A stretch of DNA of 34,565 nucleotides from a virus: IMG/VR virus record IMGVR_UViG_3300030098_001209, positions 1 through 34,565 of that record. One strand, given 5' to 3'. Both the position numbers and the translations under genes were made by a program. Below the pieces are notes generated by a model. It had not been told where the DNA came from, searched no databases, and was given only the letters and a program-made list of their open reading frames with translations. Position 1 is the first letter of the stretch, and each line of letters opens with the position of its first letter. Of this stretch, positions 16,333-23,211 are shown in pieces.

Positions 16333-16361
16333 AACATACTAGATTTAGTGTGCAACGTCAA
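16333..16361 (-). promoter_or_regulatory. Sigma70-like promoter upstream of the terS leader terminator (pR'-like)
   Basis: On the minus strand TTGACG (16361..16356) and TATGTT (16338..16333) are separated by exactly 17 bases. The -35 overlaps the stop of the DUF6362-like gene. Predicted RNA would start near 16326 and meet the terminator about 50 nt later. Confidence 0.6.
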
Positions 16362-16849
16362 CACAGATACAACATCTTGTGCCAGAGGCCCAAAATAGCC
16401 CTCTCAGTGCGACGCTTCGCCGTGGCGGGGTGTACCCTCAGAATTTTGGAGATAGCCTTCCAGCGCGGCCCCCTGGCGCTCTTAGCGGCACTGTGACTTG
16501 CGGCCCAGACTAACTTGCGGTCATCCTCGTCAAGCCACTGTGAAATTTGCAACGCTAAATCATAATTCGTCACCTCCCGGCTTGTCGCCGGTCCCGGCGT
16601 CACGACCGCGTCGTTGTAACCAAACGCAAGGTCAGGATCGTCAGCGTATTGCGGCCAACATCCTTTGGCGCGTAAATCATACGCCCTCGGCAACCTCCGC
16701 TCCACCTCCGCCGCCGTATAAAACAAACCCAGCAACCCCGCAACGTCGCCCACTTCCTCGACGGCACGACGCGCCAGATCAGAACGGGATTTCGTCGTCG
16801 AGGGGTTCGCGCTTTTTGGCGCTGACAACTTTTGCATCGGGAAATTCAT
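16358..16849 (-). CDS. DUF6362-like HTH protein, candidate late-gene regulator, up to 163 aa
   Basis: The core (YTAAEVERRLPRAYDLRAKG, WPQYADD) and a C-terminal helix-turn-helix-like region (WKAISKILRVHPATAKRRTE, then RAILGLW) resemble DUF6362 phage proteins. The start is uncertain: ATG at 16849 or 16837 overlaps the upstream gene by 59-71 bases, and later GTG/TTG starts are possible. Position is telling. It is the last gene before a promoter and terminator that precede terS, exactly where Q-type antiterminators or late activators lie in lambdoid phages. The regulatory role is inferred. Confidence 0.75.
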   Translation of the reverse strand: MNFPMQKLSAPKSANPSTTKSRSDLARRAVEEVGDVAGLLGLFYTAAEVERRLPRAYDLRAKGCWPQYADDPDLAFGYNDAVVTPGPATSREVTNYDLALQISQWLDEDDRKLVWAASHSAAKSARGPRWKAISKILRVHPATAKRRTERAILGLWHKMLYLC

Positions 16850-17339
16850 CCTTCACCGCTCCGATTAAGTTACACTGCGCGTCGAGCAACCGCGCCACTT
16901 CCTCAATAGAGAACACGCGGCAGTCTCTCAGTTCCTTAGTCGTCTTCCACGCCTCGGCGCTCGACTGCACAAACGCATACGCCGTCCCGCCATCGACTTT
17001 CACCGTCCACACTTCGGGGTCGATAGGCCGATGCCCTAACTCGGCGGCCTGACCGTCCAGTTTCTTCCAGGCGCGGAGCATGACCTTGACCCGTTTCTTG
17101 ACGGCCTCGACATCATTCTCGGTAATCGCCGCGTCGAGTTTCGCCTTGGCGGAACCAAACCGCGCCGCCGTATCGACATCCACTAGCCCCGGCAGCCTGT
17201 CCGCCCCCCAACGTAATTCCATCCGATGCACCATCTCATCAAGTGGACGCAGCGCGTGATAAATCTGCTCGTGGGTGACGTTGCCGACTTTACTCGCGTT
17301 GAGCAGTGGGTCGGATTTTTTGAATCTGCGCTGCCCCAT
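16779..17339 (-). CDS. Replication-module protein with SSB-like C-terminal tail, 186 aa
   Basis: No known domain is recognised. The N-terminal 120 residues are helical (ITENDVEAVKKRVKVMLRAW); the centre is mixed (DPEVWTVKVDGGTAYAFVQ) and the end is EPLDDEIPF. The last residues match the acidic-tip consensus DDDIPF by which bacterial SSB recruits partners, though the body does not look like an OB fold. It may bind the same partners as SSB, or act with the phage SSB. The start ATG at 17339 follows GGCGG. It is preceded by a repeat-rich non-coding region. Confidence 0.75.
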   Translation of the reverse strand: MGQRRFKKSDPLLNASKVGNVTHEQIYHALRPLDEMVHRMELRWGADRLPGLVDVDTAARFGSAKAKLDAAITENDVEAVKKRVKVMLRAWKKLDGQAAELGHRPIDPEVWTVKVDGGTAYAFVQSSAEAWKTTKELRDCRVFSIEEVARLLDAQCNLIGAVKDEFPDAKVVSAKKREPLDDEIPF

Positions 17340-17340
17340 C

Positions 17341-17500
17341 ACACAGTTCCGCCGCCCTGACCGAACACTGTGTTAGGGGCGGTTCTTTGAGCCGCCCTTA
17401 CACAGTTGAGGTTATATATATATACGCAACTGTGTGTATCGGATAAGTAATTGATATTGCTACAAATTCCGCAAGACTGTGTATACCCCGACCACAGTTG
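17341..17500. repeat. Repeat-rich intergenic region with six CACAGTT-type motifs (candidate origin or operator)
   Basis: The 178 bases between the primase-helicase stop and the next gene (17340..17517) hold six copies of a motif near TACACAGTTG. They start near 17341 (+), 17367 (-), 17399 (+), 17427 (-), 17475 (-) and 17492 (+). An alternating TA tract lies at 17412-17424, and a GGGCGG/CCGCCC hairpin at 17377-17397. Clustered iterated motifs beside an AT tract and a primase gene fit a replication origin or a multi-operator promoter. Confidence 0.65.
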
Positions 17501-17517
17501 AAATTGTTTGTTTGTTT

Positions 17518-19527
17518 TCAATGCGTTGACCCCCATTTTGGCATTTCCACGACTTCGTACCCTTTGCGCTCGACATGCGTGATAAACCCGTCGTCGCATA
17601 GCTCCATAAACGCCCTCAAGACCACGCCCTTTCGATGCCCTTTGATCTCCCTCGGCAGCGCCGTCGTCACTTTTCGACCACTGGAATTTTTAGAGCGAAA
17701 CGGCGTCTTGTCCTTCCACGCCCTATCCACCGCCTCGGCGATATTTAGTTTCAGCGCCCGTTGTTCGATCCGATCGACGGCACTTTGAGACGTTGGCACT
17801 TGCAATACGCCGCTCTCCCAAATGAGCATCACATTGCTCTCGTCACCCGTCTCCGAGTAGTTTGATTTCTTGCGGCTTAACACTCGCACGTCGTCGTTAT
17901 ATTGCTCCCTGGAGAGGTAGGAGCGGCTCCTGACGCTGTTCTCCCAGGCGGTTGACCCCGACATCCCCGACCCGCTGGCAAGCCCCGAGAGGGACGGGTG
18001 AGCCAATAGAATGACGGTCGCGTTGTACGTCGTGCAAAGGTTGCCGCAATAGGATTTGATGAACGTGTTGACCTCTCGGCGGACGTTCTCATTGCCGCCA
18101 AAAAAGTCTGTGGCGTTGTCCAAAATCACACAAATCTCGTCGGCCTCGCCCCTGGCCGTCTCGACGGCCTTGGTCAAATCCTCGTAGAATTGCGTCGCCT
18201 GATCTTCCCCGGCGTTAGGAAACGTGACGACGATATTGTCCTCGCCGACCCTCGGCCAAAGATAGAGATCGTCTGGCGCACTGCCGAAACCGTCTTCAAT
18301 GCCACGCCACTCGTTAATGCTGATTTGGCGCCGGTCGATCTCGTCTTTGTCGTCCTCACATAAGACACACAAGACCGGCATCTTGCGCGTCTTGATACCC
18401 ATGAACGGCTCACCGTCGGCGATGCAGTTGGCGAGTTGCTGCACGAGAAGTGTCTTGCCGACGCCGCCCTGGCCGAATAGAAGTCCGACCGCCTTCTTAG
18501 GAAACCACTGGTCGAGCAACCACTCGCGTTCCGGCACGGGGCCGGTGACTTCCGAGGCGCGATACATTCCGGCGGGCAGTCCGGTTTTCTGATCGACGAC
18601 GACGGGGTCTTTTTTCTCCTCCCGCCGGAACTCACCGATATCAAAACCATTTTCTTTCGCCATGAAAAAAATCGAACCCGCGCCGACGCGCTTCACGTCT
18701 TTGATTGAGTGCCAGACGCGGTCAGTCTCTTGGTCGTCATACTTATCCGACCGCTTCGACCAGCGGTGCCACAGTTCATATCCCTCGTCGCCGACGGCGC
18801 CTTTGATCGACATCGCCATGCGGACCCAATCGTCGTAATGCCAATCGTCATTATCAATGTGGGCGAGTGCGACATCGACCTCCCTGACCTCACCCTGCAA
18901 CTCATTCGTCGCAAACCAATCGAGTTGAGCGGCGCCATTGCTCTCGCGGCCTTTCTTCTCGCCGTACTGGCTGAGTGTCGTATTGGCGACGGCAATGAAG
19001 TCGTGGAGTTGTTGCGGCGTGACCTCGGTCAGTTGCTCGACGGTCACGTCCATTAGACTGTCGTCGCTCCAGCGGTATTTCTTTTTTGTGTCGGGGTGTA
19101 TGCCACTGGCGACGAATTGCTGCCCCTCGGCGAGTAGCTCGACGGCATTGTCGGTGCCGTTGATGTCGAATATCGCCGTCTTGATCTTCCGCATCGGCTC
19201 GGTGCAGCGGAAGACGAATAGCGTCTTCGGCGCCTGTCCAATTCTTTGCGGCGCGAAGCCCAGGTCTTCCTCGACCAAATTGCAAATCTGCTTGGCGATG
19301 GCCTCGTCATAAATATCAACGTCCAGCGCCACGACGTTTGACGAACCCCCACATAGGACGCCGATGTTCGCGCCGTTGAAACTGTCAAAATCAAGCGCCG
19401 TGTCGGGTCTACCCTGCCAGCCCTGCAATATGGGTTTCTTACCGTCGAGCGGCGTCGTGTCGAACCCGGCGCCAACCAGCATAGGCGCATATTTCGGATA
19501 ACGCGCAGTCTTCACGGCGACGGTCAT
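17518..19527 (-). CDS. Primase-polymerase / helicase-like replication protein, 669 aa
   Basis: The N-terminal residues 10-180 are a bifunctional primase-polymerase domain (GKKPILQGWQ, NIGVLCGG, VVALDVDIYD). Residues 225-300 look like PriCT_2 (DWHYDDWVRMAMSIKG, WHRWSKRSDKYD). Residues 335-530 are a RepA/RecA-type ATPase with Walker A FGQGGVGKT near 350 and Walker B EICVILDNATDFF. The C-terminus may be a winged helix (DDGFITHVERKGYE). It likely unwinds the origin and primes replication. The ATG at 19527 forms an ATGA overlap with a 30-residue frame; the longer frame uses a non-ATG start. Confidence 0.88.
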   Translation of the reverse strand: MTVAVKTARYPKYAPMLVGAGFDTTPLDGKKPILQGWQGRPDTALDFDSFNGANIGVLCGGSSNVVALDVDIYDEAIAKQICNLVEEDLGFAPQRIGQAPKTLFVFRCTEPMRKIKTAIFDINGTDNAVELLAEGQQFVASGIHPDTKKKYRWSDDSLMDVTVEQLTEVTPQQLHDFIAVANTTLSQYGEKKGRESNGAAQLDWFATNELQGEVREVDVALAHIDNDDWHYDDWVRMAMSIKGAVGDEGYELWHRWSKRSDKYDDQETDRVWHSIKDVKRVGAGSIFFMAKENGFDIGEFRREEKKDPVVVDQKTGLPAGMYRASEVTGPVPEREWLLDQWFPKKAVGLLFGQGGVGKTLLVQQLANCIADGEPFMGIKTRKMPVLCVLCEDDKDEIDRRQISINEWRGIEDGFGSAPDDLYLWPRVGEDNIVVTFPNAGEDQATQFYEDLTKAVETARGEADEICVILDNATDFFGGNENVRREVNTFIKSYCGNLCTTYNATVILLAHPSLSGLASGSGMSGSTAWENSVRSRSYLSREQYNDDVRVLSRKKSNYSETGDESNVMLIWESGVLQVPTSQSAVDRIEQRALKLNIAEAVDRAWKDKTPFRSKNSSGRKVTTALPREIKGHRKGVVLRAFMELCDDGFITHVERKGYEVVEMPKWGSTH

Positions 19528-19616
19528 TGCAGCCTCGCGGCGTCTTGCTTGGTCATCGGCTTCGGCGGGTCGATGCGCCGGTAGCCTTTGAGCCAAAAAA
19601 TTATTCGCTTCCACAT
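19524..19616 (-). CDS. Possible 30-residue leader peptide before the primase-helicase
   Basis: ATG at 19616 to TGA at 19524 encodes MWKRIIFWLKGYRRIDPPKP and ten more residues. It overlaps the upstream 66-residue gene by a few codons and the primase start as ATGA, the same coupling used through this operon. A GGGA sits upstream. It is short, basic and partly hydrophobic. It may act only to couple translation, and could be spurious. Confidence 0.4.
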   Translation of the reverse strand: MWKRIIFWLKGYRRIDPPKPMTKQDAARLQ

Positions 19617-19801
19617 TTCTTTTTTCCCACGACGCAATTTGGGTTGTGCTGTTCCGGCGAACAAAAACAACGGCCTTTTAGTCGCCGCACAAATTCCACA
19701 TTCGCCCGGACGGGGCTTATAAACCCACCGTCAGGCTTCAATGCCATATTGCGTTTGTACGTCTCCGCGCCCTTGCGCCGCCCCTCGTCAGTAATGTTCA
19801 T
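19601..19801 (-). CDS. Small Cys-containing protein, 66 aa
   Basis: ATG at 19801 has a strong GAGGGGCGG ribosome site. The protein begins MNITDEGRRKGAETYKRNMA and has a C-terminal cluster CFCSPEQHNPNC that could bind one zinc. It is basic overall. I do not recognise it. It lies between the SSB and primase-helicase genes, so a replication-linked role is plausible. Confidence 0.6.
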   Translation of the reverse strand: MNITDEGRRKGAETYKRNMALKPDGGFISPVRANVEFVRRLKGRCFCSPEQHNPNCVVGKKKCGSE

Positions 19802-19820
19802 TTCCGCCCCTCAAAGAAAT

Positions 19821-19840
19821 GGGGGGCGCGACGGCCCCCC
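19821..19840 (-). terminator. GC-rich hairpin after the SSB gene, weak terminator
   Basis: GGGGGGC and GCCCCCC enclose a six-base loop twelve bases after the SSB stop. On the minus strand ATTTCTTT follows, so termination would be partial. It could reduce primase expression relative to SSB. Confidence 0.5.
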
Positions 19841-19851
19841 TATTATTCATC

Positions 19852-20424
19852 TTAAAATTCTTCGTCGTCGCCAGCGTCGTCGTCACCAACATCAATCGAC
19901 GTGTCGCCGTTCTCCTGTAAGCACTCGGGACGGTCCACCCACTTGACGAGTTTGAGCTTGGCAAACGCCGTGGAGCCTTTGCCCTCGCCAAATGATTTTT
20001 TCTCGACGCCGTCCATTTTGACTAGTGGCAGCTTACCCTTTTCGGCGTCTTGCAGTTGCGGCGCTAGGTGCGTCAACGACATGAACACGCCCGTGCCGTT
20101 TTGCTGCCACAGTCCCGCATCCCCGCCGCCCAAGGCAACGCGGACCGAGAAGCCTTTTTTCCACCCGTCGCCCTCGGGGCGCTTCATCATCCGGCTTGGG
20201 CTTTCGTTCCACTTCCACGGCATCCCGAACTGACCCCACCCGGTTTGCAGGTTTTCGATGTCGAGTATCACGCCCTTCTTAAACCGGTCGGTGATGTCAG
20301 TACGCTCGTCGCCGTCCTTTAATGAAAACGACCGCGCTGGCGCCGACCCGTCGTCACTCTCTTGGACGTGCCAGTTAATGAACGGGCCACCACCGCCGCC
20401 CTCATTTCCCTCGTCAATAAACAT
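19852..20424 (-). CDS. Single-stranded DNA-binding protein (gp2.5-like), 190 aa
   Basis: The ATG at 20424 (MFIDEGNEGGGGG) has a perfect AAGGAG site; the longer frame to 20526 is out of the gene. The body is beta-rich with aromatic residues (GWGQFGMPWKWNESPS, GLWQQNGTGVFMSLTHL), consistent with an OB-type ssDNA binder. The last residues DDDAGDDEEF form an acidic tail ending in Phe, as in T7 gp2.5 and bacterial SSB. It would coat ssDNA and contact the primase-helicase and nucleases encoded beside it. Confidence 0.75.
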   Translation of the reverse strand: MFIDEGNEGGGGGPFINWHVQESDDGSAPARSFSLKDGDERTDITDRFKKGVILDIENLQTGWGQFGMPWKWNESPSRMMKRPEGDGWKKGFSVRVALGGGDAGLWQQNGTGVFMSLTHLAPQLQDAEKGKLPLVKMDGVEKKSFGEGKGSTAFAKLKLVKWVDRPECLQENGDTSIDVGDDDAGDDEEF

Positions 20425-20480
20425 ATTTTCTCTCCTTGATTGAGATTGTGTCGCGGAGCCGCCGCGACGACGGTGTCGGC

Positions 20481-21254
20481 TCAGATGCCGAAAAGCTCTT
20501 TGCGCTGCTCGACGCAGTCGCTCCAATAAAAGTGCGTCGGATCTACGGGAACAATCGACGCAAGATATTTGGCGTCGTCGCTGACCCTGAGAAACCGCTC
20601 CAGGCGATTGGCTTGCGTTTTAAAATTTTCTAATTCTTCATTAACGTCGCCGTCTTCAAGCCAGCCAGATTTTTTTGGCGTGACGTAAAGAAATTTGACT
20701 TGTTGATTGCCTGTTGCTTTTGCATAGAAACAACGCTGGCGCCGATGCGACGCCATCATTTTGCTTGGCATTTTCAATGTCGTTTTGAGGTCAACGATTA
20801 GCCCATGTTTTGGATAAACAAGATCAAGAAAGCCGATTACTGGAATTTTCCAACCGTCACCATTGCAAACCAGCGAAACCTTTTTCTGGCTGCCGTCGAT
20901 GTTAAACTCTGGTACGCCGAGTTGATGTAATTCCTCGACAGCCAATTCAATCATCGCCGGGATGCCTTCGCGTTCCTTCTCGGTCTTTTCGTTTGCCAAG
21001 GGGATCAAAGCGTCAAACTTTGTGAGCGCCGCTGCAATTACAGCGGCCAATTTTTTGCCCGCTAACACGGCAACGACCGCATCCTCGACCACATTGCCGC
21101 GATGAATTGGTGGCCCGGCTGGGCGCTTAATCTTCAATAATTTTTCCGCGACCCACAAAGGCGCATTAGACTCATAGCCACTAATGCTTGACGGCGAGAT
21201 ATGTTTGATGCCGTGCATCTCGAAACCGTTTTTTTTATTAAAGGGTGCGCTCAT
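20481..21254 (-). CDS. PD-(D/E)XK (RecB/Cas4-like) exonuclease, 257 aa
   Basis: The N-terminus has the ISPSSISGYESNAPLWVAEKL pattern typical of RecB-like nucleases, followed by HRGNVVEDAV. The catalytic core reads VIGFLDLVYPKHGLIVDLKTT, giving the Asp...Asp-x-Lys signature, then HRRQRCFYAKATGNQ. This class processes DNA ends for recombination with a partner SSB or annealase. The neighbouring SSB, resolvase and methyltransferase support a replication-recombination role. Length is normal. The start overlaps the 54-residue gene by 17 bases. Confidence 0.8.
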   Translation of the reverse strand: MSAPFNKKNGFEMHGIKHISPSSISGYESNAPLWVAEKLLKIKRPAGPPIHRGNVVEDAVVAVLAGKKLAAVIAAALTKFDALIPLANEKTEKEREGIPAMIELAVEELHQLGVPEFNIDGSQKKVSLVCNGDGWKIPVIGFLDLVYPKHGLIVDLKTTLKMPSKMMASHRRQRCFYAKATGNQQVKFLYVTPKKSGWLEDGDVNEELENFKTQANRLERFLRVSDDAKYLASIVPVDPTHFYWSDCVEQRKELFGI

Positions 21255-21402
21255 CGGGCTTCTCTTCCTTCACTGCTAGTACTGAATAATTGCCGTGGTG
21301 ACTATCGACGACGCGGATGTCCCAACCGTCGTTGATGTATTTCTCAATAACCTCGTCGTCGTCTTTGGGAAGCCAATGGCACCATGTGATTTCGGCGGTC
21401 AT
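21238..21402 (-). CDS. Small hypothetical protein, 54 aa
   Basis: ATG at 21402 overlaps the methyltransferase stop (ATGA), and TAA is at 21238. It encodes MTAEITWCHWLPKDDDEVIE, then KYINDGWDIRVVDSHHGNYS and a charged end. It looks like a small alpha/beta protein. No family is recognised. It fills what would otherwise be a 144-base gap, and the coupling at both ends supports expression. Confidence 0.7.
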   Translation of the reverse strand: MTAEITWCHWLPKDDDEVIEKYINDGWDIRVVDSHHGNYSVLAVKEEKPDERTL

Positions 21403-21944
21403 GCCGCCCTCGCAAAGAACTCAATGGGCTGATTGAACTTGTGTCCAAACTCGTACCAGCAACAATTATCGAAGCCGACCGACCCGCCAAACCAACTGAC
21501 GCGCCCCACGCTGATTACGCGGCGGCACTTTGTTTCGAGGTAGGGGATGGCCTGTTTTGTGTGCATCCAATCGGCGTCGAATAGAAGCCACGTCACTGGC
21601 GCTACTTCGCAAAACTTGTCGATCATTGGATGGAGCGCGTCGCGGTGCCACGGCGGGTTTGTGATAAACATCTCGCCGCCGCACCGCTCCAACGTCAGGG
21701 CGTTTTGAATCTGGATGCCGATGTCGGGTTCGTTGGGGTCGTCCGACGGTACGAGGTCGCCCGCCTTGGTGCATATATGTCCAAACTTCTCTAAGTGCCG
21801 GATCAACGCACCGTCGCCCGCGCATGGCTCGTGGAACCGCGTTTGTTTTGGCAGGTGCGGCAGTAATGGCAAGACGGCGGCGAGGGGAGTGCGGTAGAAA
21901 TCGCGCTTGTTCCGCTCAAACTTTTGGTAGGCGCGTTTTGTCAT
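21399..21944 (-). CDS. DNA adenine methyltransferase-like protein, 181 aa
   Basis: The SAM-binding motif I is FHEPCAGDGAL and the catalytic motif IV is FITNPPW, which fits N6-adenine (or N4-cytosine) methyltransferases. The N-terminus RDFYRTPLAAVLPLL is typical of phage Dam-like enzymes. The track frame extends to 22034 but the ATG at 21944 (MTKRAYQKFERNK) makes an ATGA overlap with the resolvase. No cognate restriction enzyme is seen, so it is an orphan methylase, perhaps for protection from host restriction or for regulation. Confidence 0.82.
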   Translation of the reverse strand: MTKRAYQKFERNKRDFYRTPLAAVLPLLPHLPKQTRFHEPCAGDGALIRHLEKFGHICTKAGDLVPSDDPNEPDIGIQIQNALTLERCGGEMFITNPPWHRDALHPMIDKFCEVAPVTWLLFDADWMHTKQAIPYLETKCRRVISVGRVSWFGGSVGFDNCCWYEFGHKFNQPIEFFARAA

Positions 21945-22279
21945 TTGATCACGCCGCTTTGCCGGAACAGCGCCTCGACGGTTTCTTCCTCCATGACGTA
22001 TAGGCGGCGTATCGGTCGCCCGTCCTGGCGGCATATCAGAATGTCGGCGTTGTCTTGGTCGAGACTGTCGAGGAGAAATTTAAAACCGCCGCCGTTCTTG
22101 CGGCGCTTACATTCCACAACAAAACCCGAGAGCATGAGGTCGCCCTTGTGTTTGTCACCTAGTTGCTCTTTGTATGCGCCCGACGCGAACACCCGTTTGC
22201 AATCGACGCCCAAATTGTCCCAGTGCTTAACGACCTCGGCCTCAAGCTCATATCCGCGCTGCTTATTCCGCCTCGTCAT
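21941..22279 (-). CDS. Hjc-like Holliday-junction resolvase / PD-(D/E)XK endonuclease, 112 aa
   Basis: The protein shows RGYELEAEVVKHW at the N-terminus, then KRVFASGAYKEQLGDKHKGD and VVECKRRKNGG. This gives the conserved Glu, the Gly-Asp and the Glu-x-Lys catalytic set, in the size and order of archaeal-type Hjc resolvases. It would cut branched recombination or replication intermediates before packaging. Neighbouring exonuclease and SSB support this. Confidence in the fold is good; the exact substrate is inferred. Confidence 0.8.
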   Translation of the reverse strand: MTRRNKQRGYELEAEVVKHWDNLGVDCKRVFASGAYKEQLGDKHKGDLMLSGFVVECKRRKNGGGFKFLLDSLDQDNADILICRQDGRPIRRLYVMEEETVEALFRQSGVIK

Positions 22280-22442
22280 CGAGCCTCTCCCGTTCAGCGG
22301 TTAAGGCGTCGCGGGCGTCGCCCAGCATGTCTTCCAGACGCGCCACGTCGATGTCGTGGTCGAAGGCCAACAGGGTGCCGTTTAAGGCGAGTTGCAAGTG
22401 GTAGACGATTTCGCCAAGAATCTGTTCGTTACTCGCCATCAT
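22263..22442 (-). CDS. Small helical protein, 59 aa
   Basis: Two adjacent ATGs (22442 and 22439) follow a GAAGG site; the frame could extend six codons further. The sequence MMASNEQILGEIVYHLQLAL then DHDIDVARLEDMLGDARDAL is helical and acidic. It overlaps both neighbours, which is normal in this operon. No function can be assigned. Confidence 0.65.
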   Translation of the reverse strand: MMASNEQILGEIVYHLQLALNGTLLAFDHDIDVARLEDMLGDARDALTAERERLDDEAE

Positions 22443-22839
22443 CGCCTTCGCCCATTTCATCTAAAACGATGCTCACCAATTCCATCGTGACCCACAATTC
22501 AGCGAGTAATGCGAGGTATCCGATGGCGTCTCTCATTGTATCCCAGGACGGCTTTGGCCCTTTCAATCTGGCAATCTTCATTTCCGCCATCCTGAGTGCG
22601 ACTTCCCACGCCTCAAGTTTGTGGTCTGACCCGGCGTTCCAAATGTCGGCGATGCACTGGAAATTTTCGGCTGGCGGGCCGTATTGGTCTTGCCGGTCGC
22701 CATTTATAAGTGCGTCGGCTTGTCGCAAAATTTTGGAGCGCAGTGGCTCATCGTCGCCGAGGCACTTCGGGCAGCGCCGCGTCGTCATGTCGTCGTTGCG
22801 GATGAAATGGTTGCCGTGGCAAAGATCACATTCAGTCAT
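22429..22839 (-). CDS. Zinc-ribbon plus DUF6378-like protein, 136 aa
   Basis: I chose the ATG at 22839 (MTECDLCHGNHF), which overlaps the HTH gene by eight bases; the longer start adds unrelated residues. Residues 3-27 have CxxC...CxxC (CDLCHG, RCPKCLG), a zinc ribbon. Residues 35-125 match DUF6378: ALINGDRQDQYGPPAENF, then RMAEMKIARLKGPKP and DAIGYLALLAEL. DUF6378 proteins are common in phages and resemble all-helical nucleotide-processing folds, but activity is unproven. The fused zinc ribbon may aid nucleic-acid or protein binding. Confidence 0.75.
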   Translation of the reverse strand: MTECDLCHGNHFIRNDDMTTRRCPKCLGDDEPLRSKILRQADALINGDRQDQYGPPAENFQCIADIWNAGSDHKLEAWEVALRMAEMKIARLKGPKPSWDTMRDAIGYLALLAELWVTMELVSIVLDEMGEGDDGE

Positions 22840-23026
22840 CTTCGCCTCGCAGTGCCTTGATAGCGCGGAGCGGAATAAAGATGCGGGACCGATCACCGTC
22901 TGATCTGACAGATTCGATCTGTTTAGACTTGATGAGCTTGTAAAGCGTATTCCGCGAACTCGGTGAAATCTCTCCGAAGATCGCCTCGACCGCCTGATCG
23001 ACGGTCAGCAATGCGGGGGCGGTCAT
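22832..23026 (-). CDS. Small HTH DNA-binding protein (excisionase/MerR-like), 64 aa
   Basis: The ATG at 23026 (MTAPALLTVDQAVEAIF) forms an ATGA overlap with the 40-residue membrane gene. The sequence SPSSRNTLYKLIKSKQIESV followed by RIFIPLRAIKALRG matches the helix-turn-helix and wing of small excisionase-type proteins. It may be the Xis partner of the integrase or a Cro-like early regulator. It is second in the operon just after the repressor, which fits either role. Confidence 0.75.
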   Translation of the reverse strand: MTAPALLTVDQAVEAIFGEISPSSRNTLYKLIKSKQIESVRSDGDRSRIFIPLRAIKALRGEDD

Positions 23027-23145
23027 CGTGTCAAGGATGCGTAACAAGCATCGTTGGCGATGCAGAGAAGCTCCAGCCCGACGAACAGCGTACCAAAGAA
23101 CGCCAACGTCAGAATAAATTCACCGAGAAATTTCAAATACGTCAT
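23023..23145 (-). CDS. Small single-span membrane protein, 40 aa
   Basis: ATG at 23145 has GGAGAGGGTT upstream, and TGA at 23023 overlaps the next start (ATGA). It encodes MTYLKFLGEFILTLAFFGTL followed by FVGLELLCIANDACYASLTR, so one membrane span covers residues 8-29. As the first gene of the early operon it could affect superinfection or host membrane processes. That is speculative; no family is recognised. Confidence 0.65.
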   Translation of the reverse strand: MTYLKFLGEFILTLAFFGTLFVGLELLCIANDACYASLTR

Positions 23146-23157
23146 AACCCTCTCCTT

Positions 23158-23175
23158 ATTGGATTAATCACCAAT
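23158..23175. promoter_or_regulatory. Dyad ATTGG-N8-CCAAT, candidate operator of the early operon
   Basis: Five-base inverted arms overlap the likely -10 region of the early-operon promoter. A second dyad, TGACGT-N15-ACGTCA (23188..23214), spans the -35. Both are candidate repressor sites. Confidence 0.5.
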
Positions 23176-23200
23176 AAGTAAAAGTAATGACGTTTGTCAA
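23172..23200 (-). promoter_or_regulatory. Early-operon promoter
   Basis: On the minus strand a perfect TTGACA (23200..23195) is followed at 17 bases by TTATTG, or at 18 by TATTGG. The first downstream start is the membrane-protein ATG at 23145. The -35 is consensus; the -10 is weak, as for regulated phage promoters. Confidence 0.6.
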
Positions 23201-23211
23201 TAAATATTACG

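Noticed and set aside
17339-17599. 86-residue frame through the repeat region
   Set aside because: It overlaps the primase-helicase C-terminus, and its composition follows the CACAGTT repeats. There is no ribosome site at its start.
22163-22903. 246-residue plus-strand open frame
   Set aside because: It runs opposite to four well-supported minus-strand genes (resolvase, small helical, DUF6378, HTH), and its translation has no domain or ribosome site.
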